From positions 62,001-126,000 of the forward strand of contig JAXHOJ010000054.1 in assembly GCA_034519525.1 (NCBI GenBank): a stretch of 64,000 nucleotides of DNA, given 5' to 3'. The stretch comes from Gemmobacter sp034519525. GTDB lineage: Bacteria; Pseudomonadota; Alphaproteobacteria; Rhodobacterales; Rhodobacteraceae. The notes below the pieces were generated by a model. That model did not search any database and had not been told where the DNA came from. It saw only the letters and a program-made list of their open reading frames with translations. Made by a program: the position numbers and the translations under genes. Below, piece by piece: positions 7,620-15,952 of the stretch; position 1 is the stretch's first letter, and each line of letters starts with the position of its first letter.

Positions 7620-8614
7620 CGGATCTTTCCTTTCAGCAGCAGCGCCAGAAACATCATCCCGCCTGCAAATTCGATCACCACGCTGAGCGTGGCCTGCGCA
7701 CCCAGCAGGCGTTCGAACAGCCATTGCCCGCCGATCAGCAGAACGGGGCCGATCAGCGCTGCCGTGGGCAGCAGCGCGCCATGCCGCGCCCCGCCGGGCA
7801 ACCGCCCGACTGCCGCATGGGCCAGCCCGGCCACGATCAGACCCAGAAAGGCCAGCGGCCCGACCAGCGCGGTGGCAACGGCAACCAGCACCGCCACCAG
7901 CGCCAGCACGCCCAGCACCATGCGGCCCCAGTTCAGGCCCAGCGTCACCGCCTTTTCCCGCCCCAGCGCCATCACATCCAACCGGGGGGAAAGCCAGATC
8001 GCCACTGCGCAGGCGGCAAAGGTGGCCATCATGCCGATGCCCAGCACCTCGCCCCGTGGTCTGCCGAAATTGGCGAAGGTGGCCGATTGCACCACCGCAA
8101 AATCATTCGGGTCCAGCGTGCGCGATACCAGCCCCTGCCCTGCCCGGAACAACACGCCGAGGATAACGCCAGTCAGGATGGTGCGTGCCACATCCCTTGC
8201 GCCGCCGCGCAGCAGCGCGCCGAACAGCAGCAGCGCCACCCCGGTCATCAGTGCGGTTTCGGTCAGGAATTTTGCGCTGGCAGGCAGCTGGGCAAACCCC
8301 ACGATGCCAAGACCCGCCACCAGCAGCACCTGCATCAGCCCATAAAGCGCGTCAAACCCCATGATGGACGGCGTCAGGATGCGGTTGCCCGAGACGGTCT
8401 GAAACAGCACCGTCGCCACCCCGACAGAGGCGCCGATGGTGACCAGCGCCGCCAGTTTCTGCGCCCGCAGGCCCAGAATGAAAGACCAGTTGCCGCCGCC
8501 CAGCCCCTGCAACAGCCAAAGCGCGGCCAGTGCCAGCAGCAGCCCGGTCAGACCGGCCAGCCGAAGGGTCAGCGGGGATGTGATCCTGGCGCGGGGGGAT
8601 GCGATATCAGCCAT
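7616..8614 (-). CDS. FecCD-family iron ABC transporter permease (second subunit)
   Basis: The protein has 332 residues and about nine to ten hydrophobic segments. FecCD/BtuC signatures include SIMGFDALYGLMQVLL, GVATVLFQTVSGNRILTP and FLGLIVAGLAHAAVG. It forms the membrane channel with the upstream permease. I placed the start at the ATG at 8614, which overlaps the end of the upstream permease gene by 8 bp. Further N-terminal residues in the same frame are Pro/Trp-rich and look non-coding. It belongs to the three-gene importer operon at 9590-6858 on the minus strand. Confidence 0.86.
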   Translation of the reverse strand: MADIASPRARITSPLTLRLAGLTGLLLALAALWLLQGLGGGNWSFILGLRAQKLAALVTIGASVGVATVLFQTVSGNRILTPSIMGFDALYGLMQVLLVAGLGIVGFAQLPASAKFLTETALMTGVALLLFGALLRGGARDVARTILTGVILGVLFRAGQGLVSRTLDPNDFAVVQSATFANFGRPRGEVLGIGMMATFAACAVAIWLSPRLDVMALGREKAVTLGLNWGRMVLGVLALVAVLVAVATALVGPLAFLGLIVAGLAHAAVGRLPGGARHGALLPTAALIGPVLLIGGQWLFERLLGAQATLSVVIEFAGGMMFLALLLKGKIR

Positions 8615-9590
8615 GGCCGGGCCTGTGCCACAGAAGCCAGAGAAAGACCCCGGCCCCCGCCACGCCCAGAACGGTTCCGGCGGGGATTTCATAGGGATAG
8701 ATCACAAGGCGCCCGATGATATCGCAGGCCAGCACCAGCACGGCGCCGAACAGCGCCACCACCGGCAGCGTGGCGCGCAGATTGTCGCCCATCAGGCGTG
8801 ACACGATATTGGGCACCACCAGCCCGACAAACGGCACCATGCCAACTGACACCACGACCATGGCCGCCACCAGCGCCACCACGGTCAGCCCCAGCCGCAG
8901 AACCGCCCGGGCATCGAGGCCCAGGGTGGTTGCCGCCTCGGCGCCCAGCCCAAGGATGGCAAAGCGATCTGCCGCGAACCAGGCCAGCACGGCGCTGGCC
9001 CCGGCGATCCACAACAGCTCGTACCGGCCGGCGATGACGCCGGAGAATTCGCCCGACATGAGCCAGACCGCGACAAGCTGCATCAGATCGGTTTCCCAGG
9101 CGATGAAGGTGACAAGGGCACCCAGAATGGCGGCCAGCATCATGCCGGCCAGCGGCACCAAGAGCGGCTCGCGTGGGGGGAGGTTGCGGATGATCCGGGC
9201 AAACAGCACCGTACCCGCCAGCGCGGCCAGTGCCGCCACCGCCATCTTGGCCCAGATCGGGGCCGCCGGGGCCAGCAGCGTGACCGCCAGCAGACCCAGC
9301 GCCGCGCTTTCGGTGGTGCCCACGCTGCCGGGTTCGACGAAGCGGTTGCGCACCACCTGCTGCATCACCACGCCGGAAACGGCCAGCGCCGATCCGGTCA
9401 GCAGGGCGGCCAGCGTGCGGGGGATGCGCGAGATCGTCAGCACCATCCAGCCCTGATCCGTGCCCGGCACCAGCGTCGCCACCCCGATGCAAAGGCTGAT
9501 CGCGGACAAGAGAGCCAGCGCCCCGAGGCCCAGCCAGAATCCAGGGGCCATGCCCCGGCGGCCTGTGGCCGGAAATGCGTGATCCGCCAT
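8607..9590 (-). CDS. FecCD-family iron ABC transporter permease (first subunit)
   Basis: The protein has 327 residues and is polytopic. Hallmarks are SRIPRTLAALLTGSALAVSGVVMQ near residue 55, FVEPGSVGTTESAALG, and GMVPFVGLVVPNIVSRLMGDN near residue 240, the conserved cytoplasmic coupling region of BtuC/FecCD permeases. It is the first gene of a permease-permease-ATPase operon. No periplasmic binding protein or TonB receptor gene is linked in this window, so those parts must be encoded elsewhere. The upstream 200 bp are shared with a divergent enolase-family gene. I could not identify a Fur or RirA box there. Confidence 0.87.
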   Translation of the reverse strand: MADHAFPATGRRGMAPGFWLGLGALALLSAISLCIGVATLVPGTDQGWMVLTISRIPRTLAALLTGSALAVSGVVMQQVVRNRFVEPGSVGTTESAALGLLAVTLLAPAAPIWAKMAVAALAALAGTVLFARIIRNLPPREPLLVPLAGMMLAAILGALVTFIAWETDLMQLVAVWLMSGEFSGVIAGRYELLWIAGASAVLAWFAADRFAILGLGAEAATTLGLDARAVLRLGLTVVALVAAMVVVSVGMVPFVGLVVPNIVSRLMGDNLRATLPVVALFGAVLVLACDIIGRLVIYPYEIPAGTVLGVAGAGVFLWLLWHRPGHG

Positions 9591-9699
9591 GACGCCTCCG
9601 CAGTTTTGCAGGGTTTATGCGGGAAAAGCTGCCGGGGGCAAGGCAAAAGGTGACAGAATAACTTGGGTTTGATTGGAGTCGGATTGCAGGCCTGCAACC

Positions 9700-9730
9700 T
9701 GTCATACAAATATTGACTTTATGCCAGACA
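9700..9730. promoter_or_regulatory. degenerate pair of GntR-type operator elements
   Basis: TGTCATACA at 9700-9708 and TGCCAGACA at 9722-9730 each differ by one base from the TGTCnGACA element found at four other promoters of the pectin island. The first also contains TCATACAA, the core of the 23983-24009 palindrome. They lie 70-100 bp before the 9799 start codon. Both assignments are by eye. Confidence 0.4.
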
Positions 9731-9798
9731 TCTAGGTATCAAATCAAAACGCGACCGGCGAATCCATGCTGACCGCGACAGACTGCAGAGGAGCGGGC

Positions 9799-10947
9799 AT
9801 GATCATCACCGACGTCGAGGCGCGAGTATTTCTGACCACCACGCGCCGCCATTCCGACAGCGCCGGCCATGCCCATCCCGGACCTGCGCATCAGGTGCAG
9901 CAGGCCATGCTGACCATCCGCACCGAGGACGGGCATGAAGGCCATTCCTTCACCGCACCCGAGATCGTGCGCCCGCATGTCCTTGAGAAATTCGTGAAGA
10001 AAGTGCTTATTGGTCAGGATTATAGGGACCGCGAGCGGCTGTGGCAGGATCTGGCCCACTGGCAGCGCGGATCGGCGGCACAGCTGACCGACCGCACGCT
10101 GGCGGTGGTGGATTGCGCGCTGTGGGATCTGGCGGGGCGCAGCCTGAACCAGCCCGTGCACAAGCTGATCGGGGCCTATCGCGACAAGGTTCTGGCCTAT
10201 GGCAGCATCATGTGCGGCGACGAGCTGGAGGGCGGCCTGGCAACGCCAGAGGATTACGGCCGCTTTGCCGAAACACTGGTCAAACGCGGCTACAAGGGGA
10301 TCAAGCTGCACACCTGGATGCCACCTGTCAGCTGGGCGCCGGATGTGAAGATGGATCTGAAAGCCTGCGCCGCCGTGCGCGAGGCCGTGGGGCCGGATAT
10401 CAGCCTGATGATCGACGCCTTCCACTGGTACAGCCGCAGCGATGCCCTGGCACTGGGCCGCGGCCTTGAAAAGCTGGGGTTCGACTGGATCGAAGAGCCG
10501 ATGGATGAACAATCCATGTCTTCGTACAAATGGCTGGCGGATAATCTGGATATCCCGGTGATCGGCCCGGAAAGTGCTGCGGGCAAGCATTGGCACCGCG
10601 CCGAATGGGTGAAACACGGCGCCTGCGATATCCTGCGCACCGGGGTCAATGATGTGGGCGGGATCACCCCCGCGCTGAAGACCATGCGGATGGCCGAAGC
10701 CTTCGGCATGGACTGCGAGGTGCATGGCAATACCGCGATGAACCTGCATGTCGTGGCCGCGTCGAAGAACTGCCGCTGGTATGAACGCGGGCTGCTGCAT
10801 CCGTTCCTGGAATATGATGATGGGCATGATTACCTGAAATCGCTGTCTGATCCGATGGATGCCGACGGCTTTGTGCATGTGCCGGACCGGCCGGGTCTGG
10901 GCGAGGACATCGACTTTGATTTCATCGAAGCGAACCGGGTTTCCTGA
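9799..10947 (+). CDS. enolase-superfamily (mandelate racemase-like) sugar-acid enzyme
   Basis: The protein has 382 residues, the usual length for the superfamily. Barrel metal ligands are visible: Asp in LMIDAFHW, Glu in DWIEEP and Glu in IGPESA. The strand-2 acid/base position reads KGIKLHTW, where most relatives have a K-x-K motif, and HGNTAMNLH closes the barrel. It is therefore a dehydratase, epimerase or cycloisomerase acting on a sugar acid. It is distinct from the Gci-type paralogue at 21871-23007, and I cannot assign its substrate. The start at 9799 follows AGAGGAG. It is followed 16 nt later by an esterase gene and then the binding-protein gene, so a uronate-related role is likely. 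Confidence 0.83.
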   Translation: MIITDVEARVFLTTTRRHSDSAGHAHPGPAHQVQQAMLTIRTEDGHEGHSFTAPEIVRPHVLEKFVKKVLIGQDYRDRERLWQDLAHWQRGSAAQLTDRTLAVVDCALWDLAGRSLNQPVHKLIGAYRDKVLAYGSIMCGDELEGGLATPEDYGRFAETLVKRGYKGIKLHTWMPPVSWAPDVKMDLKACAAVREAVGPDISLMIDAFHWYSRSDALALGRGLEKLGFDWIEEPMDEQSMSSYKWLADNLDIPVIGPESAAGKHWHRAEWVKHGACDILRTGVNDVGGITPALKTMRMAEAFGMDCEVHGNTAMNLHVVAASKNCRWYERGLLHPFLEYDDGHDYLKSLSDPMDADGFVHVPDRPGLGEDIDFDFIEANRVS

Positions 10948-10963
10948 TCGCAAGGGGTTGAGA

Positions 10964-11590
10964 ATGAAGACGATCCTTGCCTTTGGTGACAGCCTGACCT
11001 GGGGGGCGGATCCGGTGACCGGGTTGCGCCACCCGGACGGCGCGCAATGGCCGCGGGTTCTGGAAGCGGCGCTGGGATCGGTGCGTATCCATGCCGATGG
11101 CGTGGGTGGGCGCACCACCTGCCGGGACGATGATGCAGGGGCCGCCTGCCGCAATGGCGCAAAGGCCCTGCCCGTCGCGCTTTCGGCGCATATGCCGCTG
11201 GATCTGGTGATCGTGATGCTGGGCACCAATGACCTGAAAGCGGTTCACGGGGGCCGCGCGATTGCGGCACAGGCCGGGATGCGGCGGTTGGCGCAGATCA
11301 TTGAAACCTTTCCCTACAAGCCGCGCAAATCCGTGCCGCAGCTGTTGATCGTGGCGCCGCCCGCCTGTGGTGAAGGCCCGTCGGGGCATCCGGCAGGCGG
11401 GCGCAGCATTGCAGAATCGCGCCTGCTGGCGCCGCTGTATCAGGCGCTGGCGACCGAGCTGGGCTGTGGCTTTTTCGATGCCGCAACCGTGGCAAGCGCC
11501 GATCCGGCGGATGGTGTGCATCTGGCGGCCGATCAGACGGCAGCGATTGGCCGGGCGCTGGTGGCACCTGTTGCCCGGATGCTTGCCTGA
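10964..11590 (+). CDS. SGNH/GDSL-family ester hydrolase
   Basis: The protein has 208 residues and no signal peptide, so it acts in the cytoplasm. Block I is AFGDSLTWG (nucleophile Ser10), block III is MLGTNDLK, and block V is DGVHLAADQ with the catalytic Asp and His. The arrangement is close to bacterial arylesterases/acyltransferases of the SGNH clan. In this pectin-catabolic context, removal of acetyl groups from imported oligosaccharides is a reasonable inference, but substrate specificity cannot be read from the sequence. It is 16 nt after the enolase-family gene. Confidence 0.85.
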   Translation: MKTILAFGDSLTWGADPVTGLRHPDGAQWPRVLEAALGSVRIHADGVGGRTTCRDDDAGAACRNGAKALPVALSAHMPLDLVIVMLGTNDLKAVHGGRAIAAQAGMRRLAQIIETFPYKPRKSVPQLLIVAPPACGEGPSGHPAGGRSIAESRLLAPLYQALATELGCGFFDAATVASADPADGVHLAADQTAAIGRALVAPVARMLA

Positions 11591-11611
11591 CAGCGCAGAA
11601 GATAATAGCCA

Positions 11612-11624
11612 CATGTCTGACATG
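11612..11624. promoter_or_regulatory. GntR-type operator upstream of the binding-protein gene
   Basis: CATGTCTGACATG is a 13-bp palindrome with one central base and contains TGTCTGACA (11614-11622). It lies 54 bp before the start of the solute-binding protein gene. The same element appears before the cupin gene, the permease operon and the GntR gene of this island. Confidence 0.6.
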
Positions 11625-11677
11625 ATGGCCAAGAGGCGAGCCGCGCGCCCTTGATGCGGCAGTTCATGGGAGGAAAC

Positions 11678-13276
11678 ATGAAGCACTTTCTGGCATCTGT
11701 AGCACTGGCTGCGCTGCTGATCGGCGCGGCGCCTTCGGGCGCCTGGGCCGAAACCCCGGCAGATCAGCTGATCGTTGCCACAACGATGAACAATATCCTG
11801 ACGCTGGACCCGGCCACGATCACCGGGCGCGAGACGGTTCAGGTTCTGAACAATGTCTATGATACGCTGGTGATCCTGTCGCCCGAAGACCGCAGCATCC
11901 AGCCGCGTCTGGCCGAGACATGGGAAATTGCGGAAGATCGCATGTCGATCCGCTTTACCCTGCGGGCCGATGCGAAATTCGCCAGCGGCAACCCCGTCAC
12001 CGCGCAGGATGTGGTCTGGAGCCTGAAGCGGCTGATGACGCTGAACCTGGCGCAGGCCTCGTTCCTGAAATCGCGCGGCTTTACGGCAGATGCGGCGGAC
12101 ACGCTGTTCGTGGCCGAAGATGACCGCACCTTTGTGATGACCCTGCCCAAGGCCGATGACCCGGCGCTGATCATGATGGTTCTGGCACAAAGCGGGCCGG
12201 GGTCGATTCTGGACAGCAAGACGGTGCTGGCCAATGAAAAGGATGGCGATCTGGGGGCGGCCTGGCTGACGCTGAATTCGGCGGGGTCTGGGCCTTTCGT
12301 GCTGACGCAATGGGCCTCGAACGAATATATCATCCTGACGCGCAATGATGCCTATTGGGGCCCTGCCCCGGCCATGAGCCGCGTGTTGATGCGCCACCTG
12401 CCGGAATCGCAATCGCAGCGGCTTATGCTGGAACAGGGCGATATCGACGTGGCCTATTCGATGCAGGCGCCCGATCTTGTGGCGCTGGAGGGGGACGAGA
12501 AGATCACCGTCGCCTCGGCCCCCGGTTCGGGCTTTTACTACCTGTCGGTGTCGATGAAGGACGAACGCTTCGCCAATCCCAAGGTGCGCGCGGCGCTTCG
12601 GCTGCTGATTGATTACGAAGGGCTGAACAAGGCCGTGATGCCGTTCTATGGCAAACAGCATCAGCGCCCGCTGTCGACCGGCGTTCTGGGGCTGCTGCCC
12701 GATCCGGGCTACAAGCTGGATGTGGCGCAGGCCAAGGCGCTGTTGGCAGAGGCGGGATATCCTGACGGGTTCAAGACCACCTTGCGCGTCCTGTCGGAAG
12801 ATCCGTTCATGAAGGCGGCAACCGCGATCCAGAACACGCTGGCGCAGGCAGGGATCGAGGCAGAGCTGATTACCGGATCGGGCGATCAGATCTATGGCGC
12901 CATGCGCGAGCGGAACTTTGAACTGCTGGTGGGCCGCGGTGGCGGCGGGCAGCAACCCCACCCCGACAGCAACCTGCGGGCGCTGGCCTATAACCCCGAC
13001 AACAGTGACGAAGCGAAGCTGACCAACTATCAGGGATGGCGCACCAGCTATTACGACGCGAAGCTGAACGAGATGATCGAAGTGGCGCTGCTGGAGCGGG
13101 ACGCGGCGAAGCAGGCCAAACTTTACGAGGAAATTCAGGAGTATATGGATCAATCGGTGATGTCGATCCTGCCGTTTTCCGAGGTCGTCGATACGGCCGC
13201 CTTTCAATCGGATGTTCAGGGCATGATCGTTTCGCCCTGGGTCTCGCGGTTTGAAGGCGTGACGAAGAACCGCTGA
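11678..13276 (+). CDS. ABC transporter substrate-binding protein, peptide/nickel (family 5) type
   Basis: The protein has 532 residues and an N-terminal signal peptide cleaved near GAWAE. It is a family 5 (DppA/OppA) binding protein. The family pattern LTLDPATITGRETVQVLNNVYDTL is near the mature N-terminus, SIRFTLRADAKFASGNPVTAQDVVWSLKR follows, and the C-terminal lobe is YNPDNSDEAKLTNYQGWRTSYYDAKLNEMI-like. The start at 11678 follows GGAGGAAAC. The matching permease and ATPase genes converge on it from the opposite strand (13470-16971). Family 5 proteins usually bind peptides, but several transport oligosaccharides; an oligogalacturonide or rhamnogalacturonan fragment is the inferred ligand here. 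Confidence 0.88.
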   Translation: MKHFLASVALAALLIGAAPSGAWAETPADQLIVATTMNNILTLDPATITGRETVQVLNNVYDTLVILSPEDRSIQPRLAETWEIAEDRMSIRFTLRADAKFASGNPVTAQDVVWSLKRLMTLNLAQASFLKSRGFTADAADTLFVAEDDRTFVMTLPKADDPALIMMVLAQSGPGSILDSKTVLANEKDGDLGAAWLTLNSAGSGPFVLTQWASNEYIILTRNDAYWGPAPAMSRVLMRHLPESQSQRLMLEQGDIDVAYSMQAPDLVALEGDEKITVASAPGSGFYYLSVSMKDERFANPKVRAALRLLIDYEGLNKAVMPFYGKQHQRPLSTGVLGLLPDPGYKLDVAQAKALLAEAGYPDGFKTTLRVLSEDPFMKAATAIQNTLAQAGIEAELITGSGDQIYGAMRERNFELLVGRGGGGQQPHPDSNLRALAYNPDNSDEAKLTNYQGWRTSYYDAKLNEMIEVALLERDAAKQAKLYEEIQEYMDQSVMSILPFSEVVDTAAFQSDVQGMIVSPWVSRFEGVTKNR

Positions 13277-13309
13277 TCCTGATCCGCACCCTCCACGGAT
13301 CGGCCTTGG

Positions 13310-13337
13310 AACGGGCGCATCGCAGGATGCGCCCGTT
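13310..13337 (+). terminator. terminator of the binding-protein gene
   Basis: An 11-bp perfect inverted repeat (AACGGGCGCAT and ATGCGCCCGTT) has a 6-nt loop, lies 33 nt past the stop codon, and is followed by TCGTTGT. Confidence 0.65.
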
Positions 13338-13421
13338 TCGTTGTGCCCATCGTGCGCTGCCCGGGGTTTCGTGCGCTGCTCCCTTGGCCCTGCGTGCCAG
13401 TCGGCCCCGCAATGCCCATGC

Positions 13422-13449
13422 AAAAGGCCGCGCAAGCGGCGCGGCCTTT
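13422..13449 (-). terminator. terminator of the convergent ABC transporter operon
   Basis: An 11-bp perfect repeat (AAAGGCCGCGC and GCGCGGCCTTT) has a 5-nt loop. Read on the minus strand it ends in TTTTG, 20 nt after the last ATPase gene's stop codon. It could also act on the plus strand. Confidence 0.7.
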
Positions 13450-13469
13450 GGGGTTGCTGTCGTCGGGTG

Positions 13470-14231
13470 TCAGATCTGGCCTTCGTATTCCAGCGAGGCC
13501 GCGATCAGTTCGCGCGCGTAAGGATGGGTCGCGCCATTGCCCGGAATGGCGGTGCGCGGCAGGATCTCGGTGATCTCGCCATGCAGCATCACCGCGAAGC
13601 GGTCGCACATGTGATCCACCACGGCCAGATCATGGGTGACCATGATATAGGTGAACCCCCGCTCTTCCCGCAGCCGGGCCAGAAGGTTGAGGATTTCAGC
13701 CTGAACCGACACATCCAGCGCCGAGGTCGGTTCATCCAGCAGCAGCACCGAGGGTTCGAGGATCAGCGCCCGCGCAATGGCCACGCGCTGCCGCTGCCCG
13801 CCAGACAGCTGATGCGGGAAGCGGTCGAGGAAATCGAGCGGCAGCCCCACATCGGTCAGCGCCTGCCGCATCCGGGCCTCGCGGTTGTCCAGCCCGTGGA
13901 TGCGCAGGGGTTCGGCCAGCACGGTGCGGACCGACTGGCGCGGGTGCAGGCTGCCGTAGGGATCCTGAAACACCATCTGCAGCAGGCGGCAGCGCTCTTT
14001 CAGCGGCAGGCTGCGCACATCCTTGCCGCCGATCCTGACAGCCCCCTGCCAGAAATCCGCCAGAAGCGAGACACAGCGCAGCACGGTGGATTTGCCAGAA
14101 CCGCTTTCGCCCACCAGGCCGAAACATTCACCCGGCGCCACCGAGAAGGTGACGCCCGGCAGCACCTTGACCGCAGCGGGGCCGGTGCCAAAGCTGATCG
14201 ACAGGTTGTTGATGTCAACCGATGCGGTCAT
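13470..14231 (-). CDS. oligopeptide/dipeptide-type ABC transporter ATP-binding protein (OppF-like)
   Basis: The protein has 253 residues: Walker A VGESGSGKST, signature LSGGQRQR, Walker B VLLLDEPTSALD, then ITEILPRTAIPGN and HPYARELIAASLEYE. The HPYAREL stretch near the C-terminus is typical of Opp/Dpp ATPases. It is the last gene of the minus-strand operon permease-permease-ATPase-ATPase (16971 to 13470). The start at 14231 overlaps the stop of the preceding ATPase gene in an ATGA overlap. It drives uptake with the binding protein encoded convergently at 11678. Confidence 0.88.
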   Translation of the reverse strand: MTASVDINNLSISFGTGPAAVKVLPGVTFSVAPGECFGLVGESGSGKSTVLRCVSLLADFWQGAVRIGGKDVRSLPLKERCRLLQMVFQDPYGSLHPRQSVRTVLAEPLRIHGLDNREARMRQALTDVGLPLDFLDRFPHQLSGGQRQRVAIARALILEPSVLLLDEPTSALDVSVQAEILNLLARLREERGFTYIMVTHDLAVVDHMCDRFAVMLHGEITEILPRTAIPGNGATHPYARELIAASLEYEGQI

Positions 14232-15067
14232 TGCGCGGGCTCCTCTTTCCATTCGGGGCGGCGATCCAGCACGGCCAGCGGCTGGCGCGGGCCGCCGATG
14301 CGCGGCTGTGCCGCCAGCAGGCCACGGGTATAGGGATGCTGTGCCTGATCCATGCTGCGGGCATCGAGCGTTTCGACCACACGGCCCGCATACATGATCA
14401 GCACCCGGTCGCAGAAATTGCGGACAAGGTTCAGGTCATGGCTGATCATGATAAGCCCGATGCCGCGATCGCGCACCAGACCATCCAGAATGGTCAGCAC
14501 CTGCAGGCGCACGGTGACATCCAGCGCGCTGGTCGGCTCATCCGCGATCACCAGATCGGGGTCGGCCAGCAGCATCATGGCAATCATCACGCGCTGGCCC
14601 ATGCCGCCCGAAATCTCGTGCGGGTAAAGATCATGCACCCGTTCGGGATCGCGGATTTTCACGGCTGCCAGCATCTCTAGCGTCTTGGCCTTTGCTTCGG
14701 CCTTTGACACGCTGAAATGGCGCAGAAAGGTTTCCGCCACCTGATGCCCGACCCGCTGAATGGGATTGAGCGAGAATTTCGGGTCTTGCAGGATCATCGA
14801 CATGCGGCGGCCACGGACCTTGAGCATCTGCCGTTCCGACAGGCCCAGCAGATCCAGATCTTCGAACTGCATCCGGTCTGCCGTTACCCGTGCCCCCGGC
14901 AGCAGCCGCAGCAGCGCCCGCCCCACGGTGGATTTGCCGGAACCGCTTTCGCCCACGATCCCCAGCCGTTCACGGCCCAGCGTGAAGGACACGCCCCGCA
15001 CGGCATCGACGGATGAGCCGTTGTAACGGATGCAGAGGTTCTGCACCTCAAGAATGGGTTTTTCCAC
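14228..15067 (-). CDS. oligopeptide/dipeptide-type ABC transporter ATP-binding protein (OppD-like)
   Basis: The protein has 279 residues: Walker A VGESGSGKST, signature ISGGMGQRV, Walker B LVIADEPTSALDV, switch ISHDLNLV, and HPYTRGLLAAQPRIGG near the end. The signature has GMGQR, a minor variation on the usual GxxQR. It pairs with the OppF-like ATPase that follows. Both genes are in the transporter operon of the pectin island, immediately downstream of the DppC-like permease gene. Confidence 0.88.
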   Translation of the reverse strand: MEKPILEVQNLCIRYNGSSVDAVRGVSFTLGRERLGIVGESGSGKSTVGRALLRLLPGARVTADRMQFEDLDLLGLSERQMLKVRGRRMSMILQDPKFSLNPIQRVGHQVAETFLRHFSVSKAEAKAKTLEMLAAVKIRDPERVHDLYPHEISGGMGQRVMIAMMLLADPDLVIADEPTSALDVTVRLQVLTILDGLVRDRGIGLIMISHDLNLVRNFCDRVLIMYAGRVVETLDARSMDQAQHPYTRGLLAAQPRIGGPRQPLAVLDRRPEWKEEPAQ

Positions 15068-15070
15068 AGA

Positions 15071-15952
15071 TCACCTCCGGTTCATCTGCTTGGGGTCCAG
15101 CGCATCGCGCAAACCATCGCCCAGAAGGTTGAAAGCCAGGCTGACGCAAAGGATGGCAAGACCGGGAAAAGTGACCAGCCACCAGCTGTCGATCATGTAG
15201 CGCCGCCCGGTGGCGATCATGGCGCCCCATTCCGGCAGCGGCGGCTGTGCGCCGAGGCCGAGAAAGCCAAGACCTGCTGCTGTCAGGATCACCGTTGCCA
15301 TGTTCAGCGTCAGGCGGATCAGCACCGAGGGCAGGCACATCGGCATGATGGATTTCACGATGATCCGCAGCGGCGATGCCCCCTGCAACCGGGCGGCGGC
15401 AATGTAATCGGCCTTGCGGAAGGTCATCGTTTCTGCGCGGGCCAGACGGGCGATGGGGGGCCAGGCCGTCAGCCCGATGGCGATGATGGCATTGTTCAGG
15501 CTCGGCCCGAGCGCGGCGACAAAGGCCAGCGACAGGATCAGCGAGGGGAAAGACAGGAAGATATCGGTGATCCGCATCATCACCGTATCGAACCGCCCGC
15601 CCAGATAACCCGAGGTGGTGCCGACGATCAGGCCGATGGGGCCGACCACGATGGAGACCAGAAAGATGATGGTCAGCGTGATCCGCGCACCCCAGACAAG
15701 GCGGCTGAAGATATCGCGCCCCAGTTCATCCGTGCCGAACAGATGGCCGTTGCCGGGCGCCTGCAGCACATTGTTCAGATCCTGCACATAGGGATCATGG
15801 GTGGCGATCCAGGGCGCGAAGCCTGCCGTAAGGATCAGGATCGTCAGCACCACCAGCCCGAAGGCGGATGTGGGCACGCGCAGCAGGAAGGTCAGGATAT
15901 TGCGGGCGGCCAGCAGCGGGCCGGGCATGCGGGGAACGGGTGCAGCGGTCAT
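15071..15952 (-). CDS. oligopeptide/dipeptide-type ABC permease (DppC-like)
   Basis: The protein has 293 residues. An N-terminal membrane segment (FGLVVLTILILTAGFAPWI) is followed by HDPYVQDLNNVLQAPGNGHLFGTDELGRDIFSRLVWG, the conserved DppC/OppC lead-in. A five-helix permease core then carries the EAA-type loop ARLQGASPLRIIVKSIMP. It overlaps the DppB-like gene upstream by 4 bp. It forms half of the membrane channel of the putative oligouronide importer. Confidence 0.88.
   Translation of the reverse strand: MTAAPVPRMPGPLLAARNILTFLLRVPTSAFGLVVLTILILTAGFAPWIATHDPYVQDLNNVLQAPGNGHLFGTDELGRDIFSRLVWGARITLTIIFLVSIVVGPIGLIVGTTSGYLGGRFDTVMMRITDIFLSFPSLILSLAFVAALGPSLNNAIIAIGLTAWPPIARLARAETMTFRKADYIAAARLQGASPLRIIVKSIMPMCLPSVLIRLTLNMATVILTAAGLGFLGLGAQPPLPEWGAMIATGRRYMIDSWWLVTFPGLAILCVSLAFNLLGDGLRDALDPKQMNRR

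Noticed and set aside
10922..13435. 837-codon antisense frame opposite the esterase and binding-protein genes
   Set aside because: It is a low-complexity, His/Arg/Gln-rich translation spanning two real genes in the other direction; no domain is recognisable.
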